Positions 7,029 to 13,858 of a stretch of DNA of 25,907 bases are shown piece by piece (within the stretch, counting starts at the first letter, position 1; each line of letters opens with the position of its first letter). Location of the stretch: assembly GCA_040002995.1 (NCBI GenBank), contig JBDUDK010000148.1, positions 1-25,907 on the forward strand, in the 5' to 3' direction. Position numbers and translations under genes: made by a program. The stretch comes from JBDUDK01 sp040002995. GTDB taxonomy: Bacteria > Actinomycetota > Acidimicrobiia > Acidimicrobiales > Ilumatobacteraceae. The notes below the pieces were generated by a model. The model had not been told where the DNA came from, did not search any database, and saw nothing but the letters and a program-made list of their open reading frames with translations.

Positions 7029-8675
7029 CTACGCACCCAGCGCGGCGTCGAGCGCGGTCTCGGGGAGCTGGGCGCTTTCGCGTTCATGGGTGATCGAGCT
7101 GCGGTAGCGCGCCGCGTCGGACGCGGCCTCGGCCGGGGTCCAGCCCAGCTCGGCGGCGAGAAGGTTGGCCACATCGGTCGCCGCAGCGGCGGAATTGTCG
7201 CGGGCGAGGAGCCGGGCGCGTGTGCGGCGAGAGAGCACATCGTCGACCGAGCGGGCCATCTCGTGGCGTACCGCCCACACAACCTCCGCCTTCACATAGG
7301 GAAGCCCGGGCACGACCGGCAGGGCGAGGTCGGGGTCGTCAGAGATGAGCGCGTCGATCTGGCGCGCCTCGCTGCCGTACCGACGGGTCAAGTGGGCGGA
7401 CAGCGACTGATCGGCAGGGTCGGGCTCGGTGAAGCCCACGGCACCCAGAAGGGGAAGGTGCGAGGTCTTACTGCGTCGGTGGATGTCGAGCTCCCGACAA
7501 ACCTCGTCGACGGTATCGACCGCCATTCGGCGGTAGGTCGTCAGCTTGCCGCCGGTGACGGTGATCATCCCGCCGGGGGAGCGCGTCACCGTGTGGCGCC
7601 GCGAGAGGTCGGCGGTGCGCGCGTTCTGCGCGGTCTTGACGAGAGGGCGCAGCCCGGCCCACGTTCCGAGCACGTCGCGCTCCGTAAGGGCGGGCGTGAT
7701 CGACGCGTTGGCGGCGCGAAGAACGTAAGCGACATCGTCGGCGGTGCAGAGGGGATCGTCGAGCGGTCCGTCGTAGTCGCTGTCGGTAGTTCCGATGTAG
7801 GTGAGGTCACCGGCCGGCACGACGAACAGCGAGCGCCTGTCCTTCGGCACGGGGATCACGACCGCGATGTCGTTGCGCACCTTGGCCCAGGGCACCGTGA
7901 GGTGGATGCCCTTCGCGGGGCGTATCGAGTCGGGAAAGCGATCCTCGTCGAGCGCACGCACTTCGTCGGCCCATACCCCCGACGCGTTCACAGTAACTAG
8001 AGCCCTCACGTCGATGCGGCGCCCGTCGGCCTCGACTTCGGCCCCGCTCACGTGGCCGTTGGCGTCGTGGAGGAGGCCCACGACCCGCGCTCCGTTGGTG
8101 AGCACCGCACCCGCTGCCGCTGCGGTTCTCGCGATCGTGACCACGAGCCGCGCGTCGTCGGTGCGGGCGTCGTAATAGAGGTAAGCCGACGCGACGCGTT
8201 CGGCAGGCATCGTTGGCATGTGTGCGAGCGCTTCCTCTTTCGTGAGGCGCTGGTGAAGCTTGCCTATCCGCCATCCGCCCGTGAGGTCGTACATCCACAG
8301 GGCGCTGCCGAGGGCGCGCGCGATCTTCGGGTTCATGAGGCCGTCCTTCGACAGGATCGGGATCATGAACGGCAGCAACCGCACGAGGTGAGGGGCGATG
8401 CGGCGGAGGCGCTGACGCTCATGGAGGGCCTCGTACACCAGCGCGATCTCGCGCTGTTGCAAGTACCGCAGACCGCCGTGGATCAGCTTGGACGACTTCG
8501 ACGAGGTGCCCGAAGCGAAGTCGCCTCGTTCGACGAGCGCGGTCCGCAGCCCGCGCGAGCTGGCATCGAGCGCCACGCCAACACCGGTGATGCCGCCGCC
8601 GACGATGAGAACGTCGAACGTCTCGTCGCTCAGACGGGCGAGGGCCGCGGCTCGATCGAAGGGGGGAGCCGTCAC
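7029..8675 (-). CDS. glpD: glycerol-3-phosphate dehydrogenase (FAD)
   Basis: A 548-residue membrane-associated flavoenzyme that oxidises sn-glycerol 3-phosphate to DHAP and passes electrons to quinones. The N-terminal dinucleotide-binding motif FDVLIVGGGITGVGVALDA (about residue 20 on) is followed by the GlpD signature GTSSKSSKLIHGGLRYLQ; RPAKGIHLTVPW, LTYIGTTDSDY and GTWAGLRPL are also typical, and the C-terminal alpha-helical domain (about 390-530) is present. The frame stays open to 8819, but that extension would run into the permease gene. GTG at 8675 gives the standard length and lies nine bases after a TACACT -10 element, without a Shine-Dalgarno sequence. It is the first gene of a seven-gene minus-strand run. 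Confidence 0.92.
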   Translation of the reverse strand: MTAPPFDRAAALARLSDETFDVLIVGGGITGVGVALDASSRGLRTALVERGDFASGTSSKSSKLIHGGLRYLQQREIALVYEALHERQRLRRIAPHLVRLLPFMIPILSKDGLMNPKIARALGSALWMYDLTGGWRIGKLHQRLTKEEALAHMPTMPAERVASAYLYYDARTDDARLVVTIARTAAAAGAVLTNGARVVGLLHDANGHVSGAEVEADGRRIDVRALVTVNASGVWADEVRALDEDRFPDSIRPAKGIHLTVPWAKVRNDIAVVIPVPKDRRSLFVVPAGDLTYIGTTDSDYDGPLDDPLCTADDVAYVLRAANASITPALTERDVLGTWAGLRPLVKTAQNARTADLSRRHTVTRSPGGMITVTGGKLTTYRRMAVDTVDEVCRELDIHRRSKTSHLPLLGAVGFTEPDPADQSLSAHLTRRYGSEARQIDALISDDPDLALPVVPGLPYVKAEVVWAVRHEMARSVDDVLSRRTRARLLARDNSAAAATDVANLLAAELGWTPAEAASDAARYRSSITHERESAQLPETALDAALGA

Positions 8676-8683
8676 GACCGCCG

Positions 8684-8689
8684 AGTGTA
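8684..8689 (-). promoter_or_regulatory. candidate glpD -10 element (near-leaderless)
   Basis: Minus-strand TACACT separated by eight bases from the GTG at 8675, giving a leader of about two bases. A CTGACA hexamer lies 19 bases upstream and overlaps the permease stop codon; this spacing is longer than ideal. It would let the glycerol gene run be expressed independently of the ABC exporter genes that end at 8711. Confidence 0.4.
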
Positions 8690-8710
8690 CGGGCGACGGT
8701 CGATCGCGTG

Positions 8711-9517
8711 TCAGCTGTTGCGGTAGCGGCGGACGGCCAACGGTGCGAAGACGGCAACGATGCCGACGCACCAGGCGACCGCGGCCAGCACCTTCCCCGT
8801 CGTGGGACCGCCGAGGCATAGGGCGCGGACGGCATCAACCGTCACGGTGACCGGCTGGTGTTTCGCAAAGCCTTGCAACCAGCCCGGCATGCTTGAGGTC
8901 TGCACGAAGGCCGACGACGCGAACGTGAGGGGGGCCAGGATGGGGAACGACGCGGCTTGCGCGGCCTCGGCGTTGCCGATGGCGAGGCCGATCGTGGCGA
9001 AAATCCACGACAGCGAGAAGCTGAAAAGCAGCATCAACGCCACGCCGGCGATCAGCCCGAGCGCGTTCGTGTGAATGCGGAACCCGACCATGAAGCCGAC
9101 GATCACCATTAATGTCACGACGAACACGTTGCGGGCGACGTCGGCGACCGTGCGTCCGATCAGCACAGCGGACCGTGCCATGGGCAACGAGCGGAATCGG
9201 TCGATAAGGCCCTTGTTCAGATCCTCGGCGAGCCCGACTCCCGTGTTGATGGCGCCGAACGTGATGGTCTGGGCGAAGATGCCCGGCATCAAGAAGTCGA
9301 CGTAGCGGAAGCCCGTCACCCGTATCGCGCCGCCGAACACGTACCGGAACAAGAGCACGAAGATCACGGGTTGGATGGTGGCGAACACGAGCAGCTGAGG
9401 ACTCCGCCGAAGGTTGACGAGGTTGCGCCACGCAATCGTGAGCGCGTCGGATACGGCGTGGCCCTCTACCGCGCTCGCCGGGGTGAACCTCTGAATGGGG
9501 GACGTGATCGCAGTCAT
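8711..9517 (-). CDS. ABC-2 type exporter permease (DrrB-like)
   Basis: A 268-residue integral membrane protein with six predicted membrane segments and ABC-2 permease features: a cytosolic N-terminus ending in WRNLVNLRRSPQLL, then IQPVIFVLLFRYVFGGAI, PGIFAQTITFGAINTG, and the amphipathic segment GLIDRFRSLPMARSAVLIGR typical of DrrB-type permeases. Members pair with a DrrA-type ATPase to export hydrophobic drugs or lipids. Its ATG at 9517 overlaps the ATPase stop (ATGA), so the two are co-translated. The substrate cannot be told from sequence; the divergent MarR regulator suggests an inducible multidrug or toxic-compound pump. Confidence 0.9.
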   Translation of the reverse strand: MTAITSPIQRFTPASAVEGHAVSDALTIAWRNLVNLRRSPQLLVFATIQPVIFVLLFRYVFGGAIRVTGFRYVDFLMPGIFAQTITFGAINTGVGLAEDLNKGLIDRFRSLPMARSAVLIGRTVADVARNVFVVTLMVIVGFMVGFRIHTNALGLIAGVALMLLFSFSLSWIFATIGLAIGNAEAAQAASFPILAPLTFASSAFVQTSSMPGWLQGFAKHQPVTVTVDAVRALCLGGPTTGKVLAAVAWCVGIVAVFAPLAVRRYRNS

Positions 9518-10509
9518 GCGGCACCTTTCTGCGCCCGCCGTGAGCGGCGACCGTTGGCGAAATCAGATGTCGGCTCTGCGGTTGCGCCGTGGCCGGTGAG
9601 GGTCAAGAAGACGTCGTCGAGTGTTGGCTCTCGTATGCCGAGCGAGGCCGGTTCCAGGTGCGCTCGGTCGAGGCGCCGCACCGCCTCCACCATGGTGTGA
9701 GCCCCGTCGTCGACTTTGAGCGTGACCGTGGCGCCGTCGACAGCGACCCGGCAGAGGCCCTCGAGAGCAACGGCGGCCTGCCGGGCGGCGGCTGGGTCGC
9801 TCATGCCGACCTCTATCACGGTGGAACCGAGTCGCGCCTTCAATTCCGCGGCCGTTCCTTCGGCGATGAGCTTGCCTCCGTCGATCACGATGATGTTGTC
9901 GGCGAGACGGTCAGCCTCCTCGAGATACTGCGTCGTGAGGAGCACCGTGACGCCACCGCTGACGAGCTCTTCGATGACACCCCACATATCGGTGCGGCTG
10001 CGCGGGTCGAGCCCGGTGGTGGGTTCGTCGAGGAACAGCACGGGCGGACGGTGGACAAGGGCGGCGGCGAGATCGAGCCGCCGGCGCATCCCCCCCGAGA
10101 ACGTCTTGATCGGCCGATCGGCCGCGTCGGTCAGGTTGAACTGCGCGAGCAGCTCGGCCGATCGCCCCGGGATGTCGGCCTTCGGAATGTGGGTGAGCCG
10201 GCCCATGAGTCGGAGGTTCTCGCGGGCCGTGAGGTTCTCGTCGACGGCGGCGTACTGGCCGGCCAGTCCGATCGACGCGCGGACGCGCTGAGGCTCGAGC
10301 GCCACGTCGAGGCCGAGCACCGAAGCGTGACCGCGGTCGGGCTTCAGGAGGGTCGTCAAAATTCGCACCGTGGTGGTCTTGCCGGCTCCGTTGGGGCCGA
10401 GGAGGCCGAGCACAGTGCCCGCAGGGACTTCGAGGGAGACACCGTCGAGGGCGACCACCGGCCCGTAGTGCTTCGCGAGGTCGACGGCGACGATCGCAGC
10501 GTCAGTCAT
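9514..10509 (-). CDS. ABC exporter ATP-binding protein (DrrA-like)
   Basis: A 331-residue ATPase. Walker A GLLGPNGAGKTTT (about residues 38-50), Q-loop in SIGLAGQYAAVDE, signature FSGGMRRRLDLA, Walker B VLFLDEPTTGLD and the H-loop-like segment LLTTQYLEEAD (Q in place of the usual His, as is common in DrrA proteins). The C-terminal 90 residues (DUF4162-like) end with EPTLDDVFLTLTG. ATG at 10509 is preferred over the in-frame extension to 10593, which would cross the divergent intergenic region and lacks homology. It forms an operon with the overlapping permease gene. Confidence 0.93.
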   Translation of the reverse strand: MTDAAIVAVDLAKHYGPVVALDGVSLEVPAGTVLGLLGPNGAGKTTTVRILTTLLKPDRGHASVLGLDVALEPQRVRASIGLAGQYAAVDENLTARENLRLMGRLTHIPKADIPGRSAELLAQFNLTDAADRPIKTFSGGMRRRLDLAAALVHRPPVLFLDEPTTGLDPRSRTDMWGVIEELVSGGVTVLLTTQYLEEADRLADNIIVIDGGKLIAEGTAAELKARLGSTVIEVGMSDPAAARQAAVALEGLCRVAVDGATVTLKVDDGAHTMVEAVRRLDRAHLEPASLGIREPTLDDVFLTLTGHGATAEPTSDFANGRRSRRAQKGAA

Positions 10510-10612
10510 GTCGAATACGTTCCCATAGATGGTTGAGTCATCGCAAGTATTAAGTAACTTCAATAATCTAAGCGTATGAACAACACCGACCACGATGTGG
10601 TACCGTGGGGTT
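10510..10612. promoter_or_regulatory. divergent ABC exporter / marR control region
   Basis: A 103-bp gap between divergently transcribed genes, with a patch (about 10544-10572) far richer in A/T than the surroundings. It holds the near-perfect 9-bp palindrome AAGTAACTT (10552-10560) flanked by TATT and AATA, a plausible MarR operator. For marR, TACCGT at 10601-10606 is a -10 element placed so that the first transcribed base is the G of the GTG at 10613; TGAACA at 10577-10582 is a possible -35 with 18-bp spacing. No clear promoter is assigned for the ATPase gene. The operator is inferred from layout and symmetry only. Confidence 0.45.
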
Positions 10613-11065
10613 GTGAGTAGGAAGAAGGCCGATATCGCCGCCGACGCTTGGCGAGCGATGGTCGATCTCCTTCAATCACGCAAGGACACGTTCCTCGAGA
10701 TCGCGTCCTCCCTCGGCATTACTCCCGGCCACGTGCACGCGCTGCTCTCGATCGATGCCGCCCACGGTCAGCCCATGGGCACGCTCGCCACGGCATGGAA
10801 GTGCGACGCGTCGAACGTGACCTTCCTCGTCGACCGCCTCGAGCAGAAGGGCTTCGTCGAGCGTCGCCCATCGCTTGGCGACCGTCGCGTCCGCACGGTC
10901 GTGCTCACGGAAAGTGGCCGCTCGGCCCAGGAGGCGATTAGGGCGCGCCTCTACGAGCCCCCGGCAAGCCTCCTCGACCTGTCCGTTGCCGAACTCGAGC
11001 TTCTGGCTGACGCGCTACACCGCGTGCTTGAAGGCAGGGTTCCCAAACCGGCGACGACCACGTGA
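10613..11065 (+). CDS. MarR-family transcriptional regulator
   Basis: A 150-residue winged-helix regulator. The recognition helix region reads PMGTLATAWKCDASNVTFLVDRLEQKG, followed by the wing with the characteristic DRR motif (VERRPSLGDRRVRTVVLTESG), then a C-terminal dimerisation helix. GTG at 10613 is chosen because it lies seven bases after a TACCGT -10 box, which would give a leaderless message; an ATG at 10595 is upstream of that box. It is divergent from the DrrAB-type exporter and is therefore the likely repressor of that pump and of itself. The ligand is unknown. Confidence 0.85.
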   Translation: MSRKKADIAADAWRAMVDLLQSRKDTFLEIASSLGITPGHVHALLSIDAAHGQPMGTLATAWKCDASNVTFLVDRLEQKGFVERRPSLGDRRVRTVVLTESGRSAQEAIRARLYEPPASLLDLSVAELELLADALHRVLEGRVPKPATTT

Positions 11066-11066
11066 A

Positions 11067-11080
11067 GTGAGGCGCGTCAC
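11067..11080. promoter_or_regulatory. candidate CRP-type binding site
   Basis: GTGA-GGCGCG-TCAC, an exact GTGA-N6-TCAC dyad, the core of the CRP/GlxR-family site TGTGAnnnnnnTCACA. It begins one base after the marR stop codon and ends 34 bp before the start of the GlpC-like gene. The outer T/A positions do not match and the spacer is GC-rich, so this may be a chance match. A cyclase able to make cAMP is encoded in the same window. Confidence 0.3.
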
Positions 11081-11114
11081 GGGGTGAGTCGCGGCCGTGG
11101 AAAGGTTCTAGTCC

Positions 11115-12407
11115 GTGACGACGACGTACGACCCGAAGGACCCCAGGTACTTCGACGAGGCCCCGGTTCGTGAGGAGCTCACGAGAGTTTTCGACCTTTG
11201 TTACGGCTGCCAGCTCTGCAACAAGTTCTGCACCGCCTTTCCGACCCTCTTCGCCGCCATCGACCGCCACGATGACCACGACGCCGCGAATCTGACCAAG
11301 GCCGAGCAGGACCAGGTCAACGACGAGTGCCTCCAGTGCAAGCTCTGCTACGTGAACTGCCCGTATATCCCCGGGCAGAGCGATTGGAATGTCGACTTCC
11401 CCCGGCTCATGCTGCGAGCCGACGCGATGCGCCATGCCACCGGTCAGGTCTCGCGGCGGAGCCGGCTGAGCGAGCGCTTTCTCGGTCGCACCGATCTGCT
11501 CGGGCGGATCGGAACAGCCACGTCGGGTCTCACGAACGCCGTGATCGCCAAGCGCGGGGGCCTGAACCGCAGGGTGATCGAAGCCGCCGTCGGCATCGCG
11601 TCGCAGCGGCTGCTCCCGCCCTACGCGAAGCAGCGCTTCTCGACATGGTTCCGAAAGCGCGTGCGGACTCGGATCGAGCGCCCACAGGGCAAAGTCGCGA
11701 TCTTTCCTACATGCCTTGTCGAGTACCAGAACCCGGCGATTGGTCAGGACCTGGTGAAGGTGTACGAGCGCAACCGCATCGACTGCTCCCTCGTCGACGG
11801 CGCTCGCTGTTGTGGCGCGCCGTACCTACACAGCGGCGACGCCGACACCTTCAGCAAACACGCGAAGAGCAACGTCGAGGCGCTTGCGGCGGCGATACGA
11901 GCGGGCCACGACATCGTGGTGCCCCAACCGACGTGCAGCTACATCCTGAAGAATGACTACATCGACTACGTGGGAGGGTCCGACGCCAAACTCGTCGCGG
12001 CGAACACCTACGACGTTTGCGAGTACCTCATGCGCGTGCACCAGGACGAGGGCACGTCGCTCGACACCGACTTTCTCGGTGATGTGCCCGCGACGATCAC
12101 CTACCACACGCCGTGTCACCTTCGGGCCCAGAACATCGGGCTCAAGAGCAGAGATCTGATGAAGCTCACGGGGGCGAGGATCCAGGTGGCCCAGAGCTGT
12201 TCGGGCATCGACGGCACGTGGGGCCTGCGCGCCGAGAACTACGCGATCGCCAAGGGCATCGGAGGCAAGCTCGGCGCCGAGATCGACCGTCTCGGCGGTG
12301 AGGTCGTCGCCGGGGACTGTCACCTCGCCAACGGGGCCATCACGGAGGAGACCGGCCGCGTTCCGCTACATCCGATCCAGGTCGTGGCGCGGGCGTACGG
12401 CATCTGA
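11115..12407 (+). CDS. GlpC-like iron-sulfur / CCG-domain protein
   Basis: A 430-residue protein of the GlpC/heterodisulfide-reductase-like family. Two 4Fe-4S motifs lie at the N-terminus (CYGCQLCNKFC, about 31-41, and CLQCKLCYVNCP, about 75-86). A middle helical region of about 100 residues may be membrane-associated, and two cysteine-rich CCG domains follow: one with CCGAPYLHSGD, the second with CHLRAQNIG and SCSGIDGTWG, then GDCHLANGAI. Such proteins carry electrons between a dehydrogenase and quinones; in E. coli GlpC serves anaerobic glycerol-3-phosphate dehydrogenase. No glpA or glpB partner is present here, so the dehydrogenase served is unknown. The GTG at 11115 has GGAAAGG nine bases upstream. 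It appears to be a single-gene unit. Confidence 0.85.
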   Translation: MTTTYDPKDPRYFDEAPVREELTRVFDLCYGCQLCNKFCTAFPTLFAAIDRHDDHDAANLTKAEQDQVNDECLQCKLCYVNCPYIPGQSDWNVDFPRLMLRADAMRHATGQVSRRSRLSERFLGRTDLLGRIGTATSGLTNAVIAKRGGLNRRVIEAAVGIASQRLLPPYAKQRFSTWFRKRVRTRIERPQGKVAIFPTCLVEYQNPAIGQDLVKVYERNRIDCSLVDGARCCGAPYLHSGDADTFSKHAKSNVEALAAAIRAGHDIVVPQPTCSYILKNDYIDYVGGSDAKLVAANTYDVCEYLMRVHQDEGTSLDTDFLGDVPATITYHTPCHLRAQNIGLKSRDLMKLTGARIQVAQSCSGIDGTWGLRAENYAIAKGIGGKLGAEIDRLGGEVVAGDCHLANGAITEETGRVPLHPIQVVARAYGI

Positions 12408-12410
12408 GCC

Positions 12411-12427
12411 TCGGCGACCGGCGCCGA
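12411..12427 (+). terminator. weak hairpin after GlpC-like gene
   Basis: TCGGCG-ACCGG-CGCCGA, a 6-bp GC-rich stem with a 5-base loop, four bases after the stop codon. There is no U-run, so if it ends transcription it would be one of the U-less hairpins proposed for actinobacteria. Short GC stems arise often by chance at this composition. Confidence 0.2.
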
Positions 12428-12470
12428 CCTGCTCGAAGACCGTCGGGCCGTTCTCCTGTGAAATTCGTGT

Positions 12471-12508
12471 GTCAACCTCTGGTCAACGTCGTAACCACCT
12501 CGTAGCAT
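12471..12508 (+). promoter_or_regulatory. candidate whiB promoter with direct repeats
   Basis: TGGTCA (12480-12485), 17 bases, then TAGCAT (12503-12508) form a plausible -35/-10 pair upstream of whiB. Two copies of GTCAAC (12471-12476 and 12482-12487) lie 11 bp apart, one helical turn, overlapping and just upstream of the -35, as an activator or autoregulator site might. This placement implies a leader of about 45 bases and argues against the in-frame ATG at 12507 as the whiB start. Confidence 0.4.
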
Positions 12509-12560
12509 GCGGCTCGGTCGGCGGGGGCCGACCCACCGGAAGGACCAGAAAGAGCGCTCC

Positions 12561-12794
12561 GTGCTCGATATGTCGTGGCGAGATCTCGGTGCTTGCCGAG
12601 GACTCGATCCTCAGATCTTCTATCCGGAAACCGACGACCAGGCCGACGACGCAAAAAGCGTGTGTACGGACTGTGTCGTGCGATCGACGTGCCTCGAGCA
12701 CGCGCTCCGGTATCGGGAAAAGGAAGGCATTTGGGGCGGCTGCACGGAACGCGAACGGCGTCGCATAATTCGTCAACGCCGACGCAGCGCCTGA
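12561..12794 (+). CDS. WhiB-family Fe-S regulator
   Basis: A 77-residue actinobacterial redox-sensing transcription factor. The four cluster cysteines are C12, C35, C38 and C44 (ACRG, then VCTDCVVRSTC), followed by the beta-turn motif GIWGG (56-60) and a basic C-terminal DNA-binding tail (RERRRIIRQRRRS). WhiB proteins bind a 4Fe-4S cluster and act with the primary sigma factor. GTG at 12561 has AGAAAGAG about eight bases upstream; an ATG three codons later is an alternative. It precedes trpD by 11 bp. Its subclass (WhiB1, 2, 3 and so on) is not resolved. Confidence 0.93.
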   Translation: MLDMSWRDLGACRGLDPQIFYPETDDQADDAKSVCTDCVVRSTCLEHALRYREKEGIWGGCTERERRRIIRQRRRSA

Positions 12795-12805
12795 GCCGCA
12801 CCTAG

Positions 12806-13858
12806 ATGGCCACCCTCGCCGAGCTCGGCGGCTGGCCGTCGGTGCTCGCCCCGCTGCTGGCGCGGCATGATCTCTCCTTCGAGCAGGCGCAAGCGGCTTT
12901 CGCGGAGGTGCTGGCGGGCGACGCGTCGCCCGCGCAGCTGGCGGGATTTGTGGTGGCCCTGCGCACGAAGGGCGAGACCGTCGAAGAGCTCAGCGGCCTC
13001 TTGGCGGCGATGCTCGATGCGGCTGTGATCGTCGAGGTCGACAGCGCCCTTCGCGACCGACTTGTCGATACGGCCGGTACGGGTGGTGATCGCAGTCATT
13101 CGATCAACGTAAGCACCCTCGCCGCGTTCGTTATCGCCGGAGCGGGTGTGCCCGTGTTCAAGCACGGAAATCGCGCCGCGTCATCAGCATGCGGGTCGGC
13201 TGACCTGCTGGAAGCGCTTGGAGTCACGATCGAACTCGACGGTGCGGGAACGCTCCATTGCCTTGCCGAATCGGGTATGGCGTTTTGTTTCGCGCAGCGC
13301 TTCCACCCGGCGTTGCGGCACGCCGGTCCGACGCGGCGAGAGCTCGGTGTTCCTACTGCGTTCAACGTTCTTGGCCCGCTCGCCAACCCCGCGCGTGTCC
13401 GCCGGCAAGTAGTCGGAGTCGGAGATCCATCCCTGATGGATCGCATGCTCGGTGTGCTCGTTGCCAACGGCGCACTGGCGGCGATGGTCGTGCACGGTGA
13501 CCGCGGGCTCGACGAACTTGCGCTCTCGGGCCCGTCGCGAGTTCTCGCGTTCGATGGCGAACGAACGACAACGTTCACGGTCGAGCCTTCCGAACTTTCC
13601 CTGATGACGGCGCCGGCCGAAGCAGTGCGGGGCGGCGACCCGAGCACCAACGCCGGCCACGCGCGCCGGGTGCTCGACGCCGAGGCGGGCCCGCACCGCG
13701 ACATCGTGGTTTTGAACGCGGCCGCGGGGCTGCTCGTGGGGGGCGTGGTCTCGACACTGGCCGAGGGAGGCGACCTCGCTCGAGCGGTACTCGACGACGG
13801 CCGTGCCGCAGGCGTGCTCGAGCGGCTCGTCGTGGCCTCGAAGGCAGCCAGCGCGTGA
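12806..13858 (+). CDS. trpD: anthranilate phosphoribosyltransferase
   Basis: A 350-residue enzyme of tryptophan synthesis that joins anthranilate and PRPP to give phosphoribosyl-anthranilate. Family motifs are clear: DTAGTGGDRSHSINVST (PRPP loop), KHGNRAASSACGSADLLEALG, FHPALRHAGPTRRELGVPT and FNVLGPLANP. The length is typical. The ATG at 12806 directly follows an in-frame TAG and has no strong Shine-Dalgarno sequence; it is probably reached from the whiB transcript. No other trp genes are near, as in M. tuberculosis where trpD is also separate (recalled). It overlaps the next gene by four bases (GTGA). Confidence 0.95.
   Translation: MATLAELGGWPSVLAPLLARHDLSFEQAQAAFAEVLAGDASPAQLAGFVVALRTKGETVEELSGLLAAMLDAAVIVEVDSALRDRLVDTAGTGGDRSHSINVSTLAAFVIAGAGVPVFKHGNRAASSACGSADLLEALGVTIELDGAGTLHCLAESGMAFCFAQRFHPALRHAGPTRRELGVPTAFNVLGPLANPARVRRQVVGVGDPSLMDRMLGVLVANGALAAMVVHGDRGLDELALSGPSRVLAFDGERTTTFTVEPSELSLMTAPAEAVRGGDPSTNAGHARRVLDAEAGPHRDIVVLNAAAGLLVGGVVSTLAEGGDLARAVLDDGRAAGVLERLVVASKAASA

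Noticed and set aside
9589..10536. 315-codon plus-strand open frame opposite the ABC ATPase gene
   Set aside because: The minus strand encodes a full ABC ATPase with Walker A, signature and Walker B; the antisense frame has no support.
8711..11065. Part of an antibiotic biosynthesis cluster, suggested by the DrrAB-type exporter
   Set aside because: No biosynthetic genes are nearby; a MarR-controlled exporter alone is a common stand-alone unit.
11115..12407. Subunit of an anaerobic GlpABC glycerol-3-phosphate dehydrogenase
   Set aside because: No glpA or glpB is present and the nearby dehydrogenase is a GlpD-type enzyme; the gene is also separated from glpD by divergent genes.
12483..12776. 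97-codon minus-strand frame over whiB
   Set aside because: WhiB on the plus strand has the four conserved cysteines and GIWGG; the other strand shows nothing recognisable.
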